Of a stretch of DNA of 64,000 nucleotides, positions 34,979 through 46,507 are shown piece by piece (positions within the stretch are counted from its first letter, which is position 1; every line of letters begins with the position of its first letter). Below the pieces are notes generated by a model. That model was not told the DNA's origin, made no database searches, and saw only the letters and a program-made list of their open reading frames with translations. The DNA comes from Darksidea phi. Its lineage: Eukaryota; Ascomycota; Dothideomycetes; Pleosporales; Lentitheciaceae. The stretch is taken from positions 62,001 through 126,000 of the forward strand of contig JASJFT010000043.1 in assembly GCA_030770425.1 (NCBI GenBank), given 5' to 3'. The translations under genes and the position numbers were made by a program.

Positions 34979-36099
34979 TTACTCTTGATTCCAGTTAATC
35001 AACGCATCCTCACCAAGCTTGTCCTTCACAATACGTTCACTCAGACCCCAAAGTGCGGCTCCAAGTTCAGGATCCGAAGCTTGCGAGGTTTCTTTACCGG
35101 GTTGTCCCTATGCCACAGTCAGCTTTCTACTCCACACCCCCTGGCAATCGTAAGGAAGCAGGACTTACAACATCACTGAAGTACCACCCATTGTAGTCTT
35201 TCTCCTCAATCTCTGGACTCGTAGCCGCCCACAACGCGCTATACGATCCCTGCTCCGGGTCGCGCCCAACGAAGAGCATAGCGCTCGTGAGGATTTTGCC
35301 GAGGATGCCGGGATAAGCGTCTTTCCACTGCTGTTGCATGGCCGTATTCACAGCGCCGGGATGTACAGAGATAGCGTAGATTTTGTCACCATTGGGCTTG
35401 ATGACGCGGTCGCGGAGGCCGTACTTTGCACCTAGGATCTGGGCTAGTTTCGTGCGGCCATAGAGTTGTGTGGGCCCGATGCTGCTGTCGTTGATCTCGT
35501 CGAGGGACGCGAAGTGCACGTTTGACGGGGCGGCCCGGTGCATTTCGCTGCTGAGGAAGACGACGCGCGGCTTGGGAGAGGTGTCTAGCTTCGACGTCTT
35601 GCGGAGGACGGGCCAGAGTTGGTTGCAGGCGTAAAATTGGCCCAAGAAGTTCACGCCGAAGTGCCGGTCAATACCATCAGCATCCTCGCCGTATTGATTC
35701 GTATTGATGCCGGCGGAAAGAATCAGGAAGTCGAGACGGTTCAGCTCCTTTCTCAAACCCGAGAATACTTCTTTCACCTCCCCAAGGCTGCCCAAGTCGC
35801 AGTGCTTCCAGCTCACGTCGACTTCTGCTTCGCCGCCTTCTTGCTTGATCGTCTCGATGGCATCGTTTCCCTGCTCTTCTTTGCGGTTCACCATGACAAC
35901 CTTCACGCCAGCAAGCGCAAGCGCACGCGAGATTTCAAAACTGCGAACGAGATGAGCATAAGTAATATCAAGTAACAATCTCTCCGAGGGAGACATACCC
36001 AATACCCAAAGCACCACCCGTCACAACAGCAACCCTCCCAGCCAAATTCTCAGGATGAACCTCTTTCGGGCCAACGACCTTGTGTAAAACGGACTGCAT
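34979..36099 (-). CDS. Short-chain dehydrogenase/reductase (retinol-dehydrogenase-like)
   Basis: Three exons (36099-35999, 35940-35169, 35107-34979) give 333 residues, with introns of 58 bp (GTATGT) and 61 bp (GTAAGT, CTGACTG branch). Joining rebuilds the cofactor motif across the first junction: VAVVTGGALGIG (about 23-34). The catalytic motif YGRTK is at 194-198 with Ser164/165 upstream (VVFLSSEMH). The structural motif LILSAGIN stands where NNAG usually is, and the HPGAVNT loop follows. Size and motif order fit classical SDR enzymes of the retinol dehydrogenase/WWOX-like group, which use NAD(P)(H) on alcohols or ketones. The substrate is not readable. The final 42-residue exon ends ALINWNQE. 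Confidence 0.9.
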
Positions 36100-36625
36100 A
36101 GTTCTGGTTCCGGTGTTGTTATACTTTGCAGGCGTTGATTCTTACTAATCAGTGAACTTGTTTTTAGTCCGTAGGCAAAGTGGCAGTGGTGTATAGAAGG
36201 GAAACCGAGAATCTGAAAGACGTGGGTTGAAGGTGTATCATGTATGTATGGACCTACCCCTGCACTACCAATGACGTGATGCTCGACTAATTCTGTCATA
36301 TGACTTACGTCAGTTCTACATCACACTCAAGCATTTCAAAGTTCTTTGCCCCGCCAGAACGGCTGCCGAAGACACTGTGAAATATAGAAGCTTAAAGGTA
36401 GGCACAAGGATGCACCCGAGTCCCTGCAGTAGCGCGACTTGTCAACCGCCCCCCCGGAGAGAGTCGCGTGTCCAAGTCTTCCCGGCTCCCTCCATCTAAT
36501 ATCCTATACGTAAAATACCATCGTCAAATCATGGGGTTCAGGCATACGACATAAAATGCGATATATACAACGCCTATCTCAATCTTGCATACATCCCCAG
36601 CCTCTTTCCACACAACGTCCAGCGT
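36100..36625. other. Intergenic region
   Basis: About 530 bp between the SDR start and the 3' end of the lipase gene. No feature seen beyond the likely SDR promoter and lipase 3' region. Confidence 0.4.
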
Positions 36626-38771
36626 CTAGTTCTCTTCTCCACCCTTCCTCCTTCCTCTCCTCTTCTTTCTCTCAACTCCACTATCCCCACTTCCCTCACC
36701 TTTCCCCTCAGCTCCCACAATACCACTAACAGCTTTGCCAACGCCGAGACTTATACCCCTCTCCCCAAACACATTCAACTTCCCGCTTTTGCCGCTCCTC
36801 TGACTATCAAAGCTTCCCCTCCGCTGTGGACTCTTCGTCAGCTGAAATGGCGGACTAGTGGGTTCGGAGTGTCCAGTACCAGCAACTTCATCAGATGACC
36901 ACCAGCCTTCGGGACGACTTGTGGAACTTTGCGCCGTCTGTTGTGACGCGTTTACGGAGCCGGCGGGCGAATCAAGGGTCTGTACAGGGACTTTCGCCGC
37001 CGGTGGCGGGAACATTGTTGTGCTGTGATTTGGTGAGTGTTGACGCTCTAAAGCTGCGGCGTAGCTTGATGCTGGGTGAGGTATTCTCGAAACCTGGGCT
37101 GCTGGAGTCTGTGGATGAGGCACATTCTCCTTGTCCGCCACCTCAGCACTAAACGATATCCTCCTCGTATTCTGCGAGTGCTTTTTAGGTCGTAGGGAAA
37201 CTGGTGCAGGGGAACTCTCATCACCGGCGTCATCGCCTTCGGGGCCAGGAAGCGCACCCGATTCAGGGAGAAGACCCTTGTAGCGCCCCGGCGAGCGATA
37301 TCGCTTTTCCTTGCGAGGACTTTCGAGAGAGCCGGCGTACTCGTGTAATGCTTCGAACACATGAGGAAAGACGAGTTGGTCTACCGACGAGGCCCAGAGA
37401 AAGTCTAGATGTTCGTAATGCGGAATCTCCTTCGCGACGGTATGACGAGGTAGTTCTTTCAGCATCACGTTGATATCGACTAGGCTATCACTCCCTCCAT
37501 AAACTAGCAAAATCGGTGTCTTGATATTCTTGGTCGGGAACTTGGCGACTTTGTAGTACTTTGTGCGATTGCTGGTAATCGGATTCGGCGCTTCGTCGTC
37601 GTACATTTGGAAGACGCCGTTGCGAATGATTTGAAACCAGTGGACAACGCTCTTGGTGGACGTGTACGAGTAGAGATGCGGATACGACGCGAGTTTCTGG
37701 TAGGTTGTTATGTTGCTGCCGGTCCAGCCAAAGAGAAATTTTAGCGACGTATCGATGAGGCGAACGAATATGGGCGGGTAGAGGATGGACTGCCACATCG
37801 TCGCAGAGGGAAGTATAGACTTCCTCCCGAACGCAAGGAAGATTATGTCCGGGGAGGTCTTCACGAACGTGTTTACTATTCCGGTGCTGAGACCAGGAGG
37901 CGACATGGCGGGGGCGAGCGCAATGAACAGGTCGACTTTGTCGTTCAAGTTTGGGTGAATAGACAGCGTCGCGAAGGCTTGAGCGGTTCCTTGCGAGAAG
38001 CCAATGTACGATAGAGATGGCTGATGGGTGGTGCTGAGGATGTAGGTGATGGAGTCGGGGATGTCATGGAAGGCAAACTGATCCATGCTAAAGTTCCAAA
38101 AGACATCATCGGTGGGTGCACAGTGCACGCTTTTCTTGGAGTACTTATTTCCACGGTTGTTGCCAAACTGTCAACGTTAGCGGGCTTAATCTCATACAGC
38201 AACGCGCTTGGTGTGTAACTTTCGCGTGGTTTCGGGGGAGAATGGAAAAACTCACCCAGACATCATAACCCCTCTCCACGAGCTGGAACGGCAGGCATCG
38301 CTCGCTTTCCGTCAAGCACACCCACACCTCGCTATTCATCATCAACCCATGATGCATATACACCACCCTCTTCTTCACGCCTCCCTTGTTCGGCCCCGCA
38401 TTGACTCTAATATCCTCTTCGCCTCTCCTCCAGCCCAGCCTATGCAACCCGAGCAAATACCCGTCCGCGGTCTGCACCACATGCTCTTCGGTATGGTACC
38501 CATGAAGCTCGCACAGTTCGGCGAAGTCAGACGCATTGGCGATGGTGCTCCATACTCCCTTCTTCTTCTGTCTTGTGCGGCGGGATGAAGGCGATGAGAG
38601 GTAGTTGAATAGCCGGCGGGTGACGCGATAGCAGAAGGCTATTATGGGCGATGGAAGGGCGAGGGTAATGACGGAGATCAGCGACTCGAGGGCGATGAGG
38701 ATGATGGAGAGGACGAGGGCGATGTATTCGCGGATATGGAGGCGAGAGAGGAAGGGAATGCGGAATGCCAT
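36626..38771 (-). CDS. Steryl-ester-hydrolase-like lipase (alpha/beta hydrolase)
   Basis: Two exons (38771-38256 and 38167-36626) join across an 88-bp intron (GTGAGT donor, GCTAAC branch) to give 685 residues. I chose the ATG at 38771 (MAFRIPFLSRLHI); upstream in-frame sequence has no ATG. A membrane anchor (about 14-45) precedes ELCELHGYHTEEHVVQTADG, the N-terminal signature of the acid-lipase family. The nucleophile motif is GFSQG (Ser230); the acid residue lies in YGGSDSLVD (about 396-403) and the His in HYEHLDFLW (His425). This layout matches yeast Tgl1/Yeh1/Yeh2, which hydrolyse steryl esters at lipid droplets or the plasma membrane. About 250 residues of disordered, Ser/Pro/Lys-rich tail follow, ending in a basic KKRRGRRKGG cluster. 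Confidence 0.85.
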
Positions 38772-39177
38772 TCTCGCGGCTCTCAGGCTTCGCGGATCGA
38801 ACGACAGGCTCGTGAAAGCGAGGACTCGTGTAGCGGCTTTGACGTGTGCTGGACTGGGGCTTGAATGTACCCGGGAATTCTTCACGGACGGGGAGGTCTT
38901 GGAACAGGCGTATCTTCCATCGAGCAAATGTATGAGGGCAGACGCAAAGCAGCTAATTGCGATGGCATGGTGTTGAGGCTAGTGTCAATGCTGATGACGT
39001 TGAAGCGATCCTGCCCCTGGCATGTGAATGCCGCGAACTCGAGCTCGGTGAAACTTCGGCTCTAGTAAACTTCCGAGCAGCAACGAGCTTCGCAGAGCTC
39101 TGATACCCATACACCACACCATCAATGAGCCGGTAGCGCACGTCAACAGCTTCGTCGCACAACACACATTCGACAAA
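38772..39177. promoter_or_regulatory. Divergent promoter region, lipase / Pet191
   Basis: 406 bp separate the two start codons. No clear TATA box. The sharing of a promoter by a lipid hydrolase and a cytochrome oxidase assembly factor is an observation only. Confidence 0.4.
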
Positions 39178-39639
39178 ATGCCACAATCATGCAAAGACAT
39201 CCGTAAGTCTCACCCTCGCTTGCCCTCGCACCCCTACACCAGCGAAGCTACCATAGCTAACACTCGGACAGGCGCAGCGCTAGCCTTCTGCCTCCAAAAC
39301 AGCGACTGCATAATGGTCGAGCGCCACAAACCGGTCGAATGCCTCAGTCCGCCCCTCAAATACACGCTGCCGACGCAATGCCAGCAGCTGCAAAAAGGAT
39401 ATGCAGAGTGCAAAAAAGGCCAGATCGACATGCGGAAGCGGTTTCGCGGGAATAGACCGATCAGTGTGAATGGACAGCTGGAGACGGGCGCGTTTGGGAA
39501 GGGTAGGGCGGAGGTGGATGAGAAAGCGGGCACGATCGAGGAGAAGGGGTATATGCTTTATGCGGGGCGGCCGTATAAGGGGGTAGGGGAGAGTGCGCCT
39601 GGGGTAGATGAGGGTGGGGATGATGGAGGGAAAGAATGA
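39178..39639 (+). CDS. PET191: Cytochrome c oxidase assembly protein Pet191 (COA5 family)
   Basis: Two exons (39178-39202 and 39272-39639) give 130 residues. The 69-bp intron (GTAAGT donor, GCTAACACTCGGACAG end) is a multiple of three with no stop, so reading through would give a false longer protein of 153. Splicing joins MPQSCKDIR to AALAFCLQNSDC, which creates the first CX9C motif (Cys5-Cys15). The second is CQQLQKGYAEC. Twin CX9C is the mark of this family, imported into the mitochondrial intermembrane space and folded by Mia40. IDMRKRFRGN is a further signature. Pet191 is required for assembly of complex IV in yeast. A short Gly/Glu-rich tail extends beyond the conserved part. Confidence 0.95.
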   Translation: MPQSCKDIRKSHPRLPSHPYTSEATIANTRTGAALAFCLQNSDCIMVERHKPVECLSPPLKYTLPTQCQQLQKGYAECKKGQIDMRKRFRGNRPISVNGQLETGAFGKGRAEVDEKAGTIEEKGYMLYAGRPYKGVGESAPGVDEGGDDGGKE

Positions 39640-41919
39640 GCTTGGACGATTGGTCTGCGTGATAAGTTCGAGATGGTCGGGAACGGGGGCCGGGTAAGAT
39701 GGATGCGAAGCCTGGCGACGAGGTGCTGTTGCATCGGCGGACCACTCAACGGGGTTGAAGTTATACCCGAGGTGCACTGAAGACATATTCTTGGGACATG
39801 GATGACTCTTAGCCCCGAAACCCGGCGCGAAGGGCTAGCGTCTGCATATCCCCACTGTAACGATAGGAGCGAGTGTACACCACAGATCAATACGACATGT
39901 ACAATGCCGTGAGATGTACCAAAGACGGGGGTTGCTGCTCTGGTCGGAAGTAGAGGGGTCGGAATTATGTCGATGCACTCCAATCAGGATCACAGGATGG
40001 GCTATGTTTCGGGCGAACGACACGAGTAACTGTGGAGTCCAATATCAACTTTCCCCGCTTTACAAACTCCCAGTGGCACACGCAACGAAAACGCATTGAT
40101 TCGTCCAGCGGTATATGAGCTAAGCAGAAAGCGCTCCAGTGCAACAAGATATGCTTTCCATCGGGATGCCCGAGGCCATATCGCTGCGCATTTGCCATAC
40201 CAGCACCGTCGAGAGTAGAACAACGGTGCTACAAGGTAACACCTTACACGCAAAGTCGGGATGACCAACAGCCAGCCCTAAAGAGCGGGTAGGAAGTGAA
40301 TCCTGGGCCCTCTGGTCGTTCGCTCGGCTCAGTTTTCCGGTTCTGCCGTCTATCATCGCCGATCCTGAAGATCCGTAACGCGTTTCGGCATTACGTCACG
40401 CATGCAATTCTCCGTATACGGTTTTCACTCGTCTTTACCGAGCTAGAATGCTTTAGCATGTGGACATGGATGAGGCTGCAGCGCGTCCCAAATTGCTTTT
40501 GTTTGGAGGCGATATTGTGACAGTCGTCGGAACTGGACCGCAGCCGATGTGGCATCTCTTTCTGTTGGCGTCCTGCCGGTGCTGCTTCCCAGTGGCAATG
40601 GCTGTGTGACTTCAGCTCGTTGGGTTCAGTGGGTGTTCGGGGCAGCAAGCGATGGCCTGGCAACGCTCGCTTCGACGGCGAGCAAAGCCGCAGCCAATGG
40701 AAGGCAAAGCCGCACCCCGCCATTAACTTCGAAATAAATGCACCATGGCTGCACTGTGAAGTCATACCAGGGGTGCCTGGCGTAAGGATCCCTATAATCC
40801 CTATAGGCGTTTGGTCTGTGCCGGATGGGAATGTTTGGCCGAGCCGATGGGAAAGTGGCCGGCGGGATGCGATTGCGAAGAATGGGATGCTCCTGAGATG
40901 GGGAAATGCGTAGCAGATCTGCGGCCGGGCGACGCGTGGATGGGTACGGGAAGTGCAGCGGTGGGTCACAGCGGTACAAGTACGGCGGATTGGGGTGTTG
41001 ATTGCTGCGAAAGGAGAAAGGCGAATGGTGGGGTTGGATGCGGCACGGAGGGGGCGCCTTGAACCAGAGCCGGCAGATGAAGGGATCGGCGCTGAGATAC
41101 GGGGCAGAGTTTGCAGAGTTCAGACGATGAGGCCGCACATGTGAAGCATTGGATGTTGCGGGGTGCTTCCATTATGCCGCGCAGTCCACTAGGGAGCTCA
41201 CGTGGGTCCGCGGAGACGGCGCGGCAGCGCATCTCACGCGAAGGGCATAGCGCCTGTCCGGAACGGGGGCTCTGATGATTTCATCGACTGTTCCCTCGTT
41301 CCCCAGCGCACCGTGGGGTGGCATCCTCGAGGGTGCGACGGCCGGCTGTGCTGGTTGGCTCGGCATGTCTGGGCTGCGGCGGCACGGCAAACACAGCCAG
41401 CGTGCACGCAGCAGGACAACTACGCAGGTTTCGCAGAGCCGTAGCGGGGCGTGGTATTGTCGGATGGGAATTGTTGCGCCGCCATGGCATTTGCCCGGGG
41501 CGTGTTCTCGCAGCCCCCCGCGCGCCTGTTCGGCCAATGGTGCGGCGCGCCACGCCCAGTCGGGCCGGGTGACGTAGGGCCTGGAGATCGGTAATCTGGA
41601 GGCAGATCGGATTCTCGGACACATTACACATTTGCATGGCCCGCCAGAGGGCATTGTTCCCCTGCAAGCCAGAAGCGCATCGCGCCCGCTGTGTCGCTCC
41701 GGCACTCTTAAACCCTCCCGCCGCTCCTGCCACGTCCTCCCTCGCCACATTGCTCATTCCGCGTCGCACCCTCGGCCATTTGTCCCGTGGCCCATTCCCT
41801 ATAAACAAACGCCGTGACGCTCCCGCCCAACACCTCCCGCACACCACAGCACCCCTCGCCCCGCACCAGCTGCTCGCATCCATTGATCCACGCCCAAGTG
41901 CAGCTCCCACATCTACACC
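39640..41919. other. 2.3-kb intergenic region, GC-rich right half
   Basis: No gene is supported. From about 40600 to 41900 the DNA is GC-rich, so long open frames appear on both strands by chance (for example 41172-41750 - and 41281-42102 -). None has a family motif. The right end is the promoter and leader of the bZIP gene. A long regulatory region would suit a regulator, but that is inference. Confidence 0.4.
41800..41805 (+). promoter_or_regulatory. Possible TATA box of the bZIP gene
   Basis: TATAAA lies 115 bp upstream of the ATG at 41920, at a plausible distance for a fungal core promoter, in otherwise GC/C-rich sequence. Confidence 0.4.
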
Positions 41920-42927
41920 ATGGATGTCGACACGCACACCTACGACTGGGCCAACGACACCTTCGCCGCTCTCGACGGCCACACCTTGGACGCGTCGTCG
42001 CAGAAGTGGCCGGCTTTCAGCAACGAGTCTGCATTTCCGCAGTCCGCCTTCACCATCCCGCCGTCGCTCCTGTCCCAGGGCTCCATTGAGCGTTACGGAC
42101 AAGTCACCCCGCCTGAAGACCTTTCTCCCGCTTCACCCCGCCCCGACTCGGTAGGAGCGACTTCAATTCCCCCCATTCGGCCGAAGAATGAGGCCCTCTT
42201 CCCGGACCACCAGCTGCGAGCTCTGCAAGACTACCAACCGCCCTCGCCGGCCCACTCGCCCGTGCAGACTGACCAGGGACGCGCTTCCAAACGTCGTCGC
42301 ACTTCAAGACCACCAACCAATCACGTGCAGCAGACTCCCAACCCCTCATCGTCGCAACCCCAACAGGAAGCCCCGCAACCGCCGAAGCGCAAGCGGGGTC
42401 GCCCCAAGTCGCAGCCACAGATGATCGAGGCCTACCCGTCCGAGGGCTTTCCACTCCAGGACTCAACCGCACGCCAGAGCCACCTCGAGAAGAATCGCGT
42501 GGCCGCACACAAGTGCCGCATGCGGAAGAAGGACTATATCAACGGGCTCGAGGAACGGGCTCGGAACTTGTCCGAGCAGAACAAGGCTCTTAAAGGAAAC
42601 GTGGCCATGCTCCGCGAGGAGGTGCTCGAGCTCAAGAACGAGGTGCTACGCCACGCCGGCTGCGGCTTCTGGGCCGTTGACGAGTATCTCGCACGATGCG
42701 CAGGCGACCTTCTAGGCATGAAGCCTCCTGCCCGCGAGACTGGATCAGCTGGTCCGCAACAGGCGCCCACTCCTACGCCGATGACACTGGACCCGGAGAA
42801 GATGCTTCGCCGGTCGAGCGCCGGGTCCGTACCTAGCTCAGGCATCGGCGAGTCGCCCGATGACGACAATAGCGGCTTCGATATGCTCGAGGACATGGAC
42901 AGAGAGCTCGATGCCCAACAGTCATGA
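41920..42927 (+). CDS. bZIP transcription factor, ATF/CREB-like, with AT-hook-like motif
   Basis: A single exon of 335 residues; the ATG at 41920 has the context acaccATGg. The basic region is KNRVAAHKCRMRKK (about 191-204), with Asn192 and Arg200 in the invariant N-x7-R spacing. The zipper has leucines every seven residues at 210, 217, 224, 231 and 238. A KRKRGRPK segment (156-163) resembles an AT-hook and may add minor-groove binding or nuclear import. The N-terminal half is Pro/Ser/Gln-rich, as in activation regions. HAGCGFWAVDEYLARCAGDLL follows the zipper as a likely family-specific extension. It most resembles fungal stress-type ATF factors (Atf21/AtfB class), though the subfamily call is tentative. 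It would bind CRE-type sites such as TGACGTCA. Confidence 0.9.
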   Translation: MDVDTHTYDWANDTFAALDGHTLDASSQKWPAFSNESAFPQSAFTIPPSLLSQGSIERYGQVTPPEDLSPASPRPDSVGATSIPPIRPKNEALFPDHQLRALQDYQPPSPAHSPVQTDQGRASKRRRTSRPPTNHVQQTPNPSSSQPQQEAPQPPKRKRGRPKSQPQMIEAYPSEGFPLQDSTARQSHLEKNRVAAHKCRMRKKDYINGLEERARNLSEQNKALKGNVAMLREEVLELKNEVLRHAGCGFWAVDEYLARCAGDLLGMKPPARETGSAGPQQAPTPTPMTLDPEKMLRRSSAGSVPSSGIGESPDDDNSGFDMLEDMDRELDAQQS

Positions 42928-43940
42928 TTTGCGTTGCTTCGTCTCGCGACCAGCACACCTTCGACTCGATCACCACCACCGAGCGACCAGACCCTACGCT
43001 GCCATCGATCTTATCGATGATTCTATGATACCCCCGGAATTACATCTGACTTTCAAAAAAGTTCTCTCTTCTTCACCTTTGTATTACCTTTTTCCTTTAA
43101 TAACTGCTACAAGGACGGGCCAGCCGTAGTAGCCACGATGTCATGAATGAGCCTCGGACAGAGGTCTGGGAAGCGCCGACCAGGATGTTGGGAGAGAATA
43201 GTTTCAAAATGAACCAGTAATCAACATTGCGCTGTCTTCTCTTGTCTGTCTTCGCTTACCCCGTCTCCCAACAATCGCGTGCATTGATTGGCTCGCTTTG
43301 TTATGCCGCCGTATTTCGCTTCACCCAGCTGTCACATCCTATGACGCAACGTCTTGCTTCGCAAGGCATCGATCTACATCTTCCCTCTCCCCCAGCCCCT
43401 AATGCACCCCCTCCAGCTAAACGCCGGTTATTTTTACCGGCCTCCAATCAGAGCTCTCAATTCGCAAGCTCCCCTAACCCCGCTAGATGGTACCGTAGGT
43501 GTAACGCCGAGCCCGGATTGTTTTAACCTTCGCCCCGTTTGGAGCTTGCGAATGACGTGACCGGTAGAGGGTGGGGCTGGGTGTTTGGTTATCGTTGGGC
43601 GCGGTGGAGTTAGTTGCGTGGAGTTATTATTGGTAAGGCGGACGGGTTGTTTGGACTGGGGATTTTTGGCGTTGGGATTGGTGCGGGACGGGATGGGATG
43701 GCATGACATGGCATGGCATGGGGCGGGGAGAGGAAGAGGGGCCGGTATGGTGGGAACATGTGGTGTGATGTTACCATGTTGGATGACGACGCTCCGAGTT
43801 GGGTGGTTGAGTTATGGTAGAGCCAGAAGGACGCGAGACATTCGGTAGTGGGGTAACGCATGCCAATCCTTCCTTTCCTTGCATGCAAACTACAAAACAC
43901 AACATGCCTCTGTCACTGCGCAAAACTGGCTAGCTGATCT

Positions 43941-43960
43941 CATCCCATCCCATCCCATCC
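43941..43960. repeat. (CATCC)4 pentanucleotide repeat
   Basis: Four perfect CATCC units read directly; similar pentamer runs lie 100-250 bp to either side. Confidence 0.85.
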
Positions 43961-44070
43961 CACAAATCATTCAGTGCCGCAACTCGCATCTTTTCTTTCC
44001 TTCTCCCTCCCCGCTCTGCTGTATCCTTTGTACGCATACATCTTCGTGCCATGTGCGTTCTCGCGTGGTG

Positions 44071-44090
44071 TCGTGTCGTGTCGTGTCGTG
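44071..44090. repeat. (TCGTG)4 pentanucleotide repeat
   Basis: Four perfect TCGTG units, flanked by partial units. Confidence 0.85.
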
Positions 44091-45295
44091 GTGATCTTTC
44101 TCTCCCGTGCAATGGGTTGGGGTGGTTGCGAATGTTGGTGGGTTGTATGGCCGCGTTTGGACTGGTGGCGGGTTCTAGTAGTATTAGAATGCCGTAGATT
44201 ATAAATGCCAGGAGGGTGTTTATCTGGAATCTGAAAAGCTGGGGTAGCAACGCAGCAGTGCTGGACGCGGTAAAGGAATGGATACAATATTGAAAGGGTA
44301 GTACGCTAGTCTACTTACGGGATAGTGGTCCGGGGTTCATGCTGGTCTTCGCCGAGCCTCGCAGCATCGTTCATCACAACTCGCTTCAGCGAGCAGCACG
44401 TTTCGTTTCGCTTGTCCGAAGCGATGCATTACGCTATATTATGATCGTCGCCATTCACGGCGCTAGTCGTCCGTTCCTGCTATGGACTTTGCGCCCCTTC
44501 CCATGCTTTCAGAATGGGATCGTGCCTTGATTTCAAACATGAGGAACGAAGTTGGTCCACTCAGCATCGATATAAGCGGTACCTTTGGCGATTTTCAGCT
44601 CCGCAAACGCCTGGACGATCAGACGAAGCCTCGCAACGCCATATACGATCGCTAATGGCGTGATGGTAGCAAATTCCCACAATAGAGTCAATTCGGTCAT
44701 GCTTCGCTTTACCATTGTTTCTTGTCGCTGAGTTATGTGCCGCTTATGGCGTTCAGCTGTTTATGGTTGAAGAAGCAAAGATACAATGTCTTTCAGCGGC
44801 CCAATCTTATCTAAGATGCAATAGTTTCAAGGACCCAGAACGCAACGCAACACGAAACGAAGAGTCAACACGCAGAGGGAAACGACGCTGCAAGCATGTT
44901 TAAACAATGGCCATTGTCAAATTCATGGCACGAATGCCTTCCTATCATTAGCATGGAAGATGAAGCTTTGAAAGAGGAGCTGCATTGCAAAGACGCTCTT
45001 CGCTCCTGGACCGTCGAACCCTCACGCGGGGAAAACCTCCGTATCGCTCATCCATCCCAAGAGCCAATGATCAAAACCTTTGTATTGAGGCACGGTCGAC
45101 TCAGCTTCCCGAGCAATATGCATACAGCAGGAGGAGGGAACGAACCGACCGAAGGGTTTAACCCTCGACTCTGATAGGCTGGTTTAGCGATGCAGGGTTG
45201 TCTTTCGAACGCTTCCTAGCCTTCCCCATTCCGCAATTTTTAGAGTTTGATAACCTCCACCCCACACGAAGACCTTCCCCCTCGATGTAGTGACC

Positions 45296-46507
45296 ATGCC
45301 TTCGGCTTCGGCGGTGCTAAAGGCGCTTTTTAGTACCGTCGCCGGTGTCGTAGGCATCTATGTCGCCTTCCTATCGCTACTTACCATCCCTACACTCCAA
45401 GACCATGTAATATATCTCCACCGGGTTACACTCACATGGTTCCAAGACGTCAATATTCCGGAGCAATGGGGCTTTCTTCGGAATCAAGTTACTCCGTTTC
45501 ACCTGAAGACGCCTGATGGGGAAACACTCCACGCATGGCACGTTCTCCCGCTAGAGACGTATCGCCAACATCAAAAAGAGCTAAGAGAGGAACCTACCGG
45601 GTTATGTACCGATATCGAGAACAGGGTATCTTTTAAGCTACTCAAAGATGATCCCACTGCCCAGCTAGTTATCTACTTCCACGGCGCTGCAGGGACACTG
45701 GGCTCAGGATGGAGACCGCAAAGCTACCGCGCGCTTTCCGCAGTAGCGCCAAATGTCCACATTCTGGTGATTGACTACCGGGGCTTTGGATCTAGCACTG
45801 GATGGCCTTCTGAAGCCGGGCTGCTTACCGACGCTCATACTCTCGCAACCTTCGCCATCGACACCGCAGGCATTCCGCCTGAGCGTATCGTCGTCTTTGC
45901 ACAGTCGCTTGGTACTGCTGTTGCATTATCCTTAACCCATAATCTCGCCCTCCAATCACCGCCAACGCTTTTCGCCGGTATGGTCCTGGTCGCTCCGATG
46001 GCAGATGTAGAAATGACGACCCAGACATACAAAATCGCCGGCACCATACCGCTCTTATCACCTCTTGCGGTCTATCCGCCTCTTCTCGCTTTTATGAACA
46101 GGTTCATCATCAGCAAATGGCCTTCCAAGGCCACAATCGCTTCCATGATCCGTCGCCTCGATGCGATGCAACTCGAACACCGCAAGACTAAGTACGACAT
46201 TACGCTCATCCACGCGGAGGATGACTGGGACATGCCCTGGATCCACTCGGAGATCTTGTTCTGGCACGCTATCAATGGCATGCGTGATTCAACCGAAGCG
46301 TTGACGCTCGATGACCTGGAGAAGGAGAAGGAGGAAAGGAAGGTTCCGCTCGGTGCGGGTGGATGGGAGATTGAGTGGAATGGCACCGGCGGGACCGTAA
46401 GGGAGCAGATAGTGAAGCATGGGCTTCATGATCGAATTGTGAGCTACCCGGTTGTCAGTCTAGCGGTTGCGCGAGCTTTTCACAGCTTAGATGAGGAAGA
46501 CGAATGA
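45296..46507 (+). CDS. ABHD12-like serine hydrolase (alpha/beta hydrolase)
   Basis: A single exon of 403 residues from the ATG at 45296 (MPSASAVLKAL); the frame extends two codons upstream without another ATG. An N-terminal membrane anchor (about 12-31) is followed by the hydrolase fold: the oxyanion loop YFHGAAGTLGSG (about 127-138), the strand VIDYRGFGSS, the nucleophile FAQSLGTA (Ser204), the acid in HAEDDWDMPW (about 309-312) and the His in KHGLHDRI (His378). This order matches ABHD12/Bem46-like monoacylglycerol or lysophospholipid lipases. The nucleophile elbow reads A-Q-S-L-G rather than the usual G-Q-S-L-G, a mild substitution. All three catalytic residues are present, so activity is expected. 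Confidence 0.9.
   Translation: MPSASAVLKALFSTVAGVVGIYVAFLSLLTIPTLQDHVIYLHRVTLTWFQDVNIPEQWGFLRNQVTPFHLKTPDGETLHAWHVLPLETYRQHQKELREEPTGLCTDIENRVSFKLLKDDPTAQLVIYFHGAAGTLGSGWRPQSYRALSAVAPNVHILVIDYRGFGSSTGWPSEAGLLTDAHTLATFAIDTAGIPPERIVVFAQSLGTAVALSLTHNLALQSPPTLFAGMVLVAPMADVEMTTQTYKIAGTIPLLSPLAVYPPLLAFMNRFIISKWPSKATIASMIRRLDAMQLEHRKTKYDITLIHAEDDWDMPWIHSEILFWHAINGMRDSTEALTLDDLEKEKEERKVPLGAGGWEIEWNGTGGTVREQIVKHGLHDRIVSYPVVSLAVARAFHSLDEEDE

Larger units (their letters stand above)
42928..45295. other. 2.4-kb intergenic region with short satellites
   Basis: No gene is supported; short frames on both strands carry no motif. It contains CATGG-type repeats near 43696-43722, (CATCC)4 at 43941-43960 and (TCGTG)4 at 44071-44090. 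The left end is the bZIP 3' region, and the right end the promoter of the hydrolase at 45296. Confidence 0.4.

Noticed and set aside
41172..42102. Long minus-strand open frames over the bZIP promoter
   Set aside because: GC-rich DNA gives chance frames; no motif, no start context, and overlap with the bZIP coding region.
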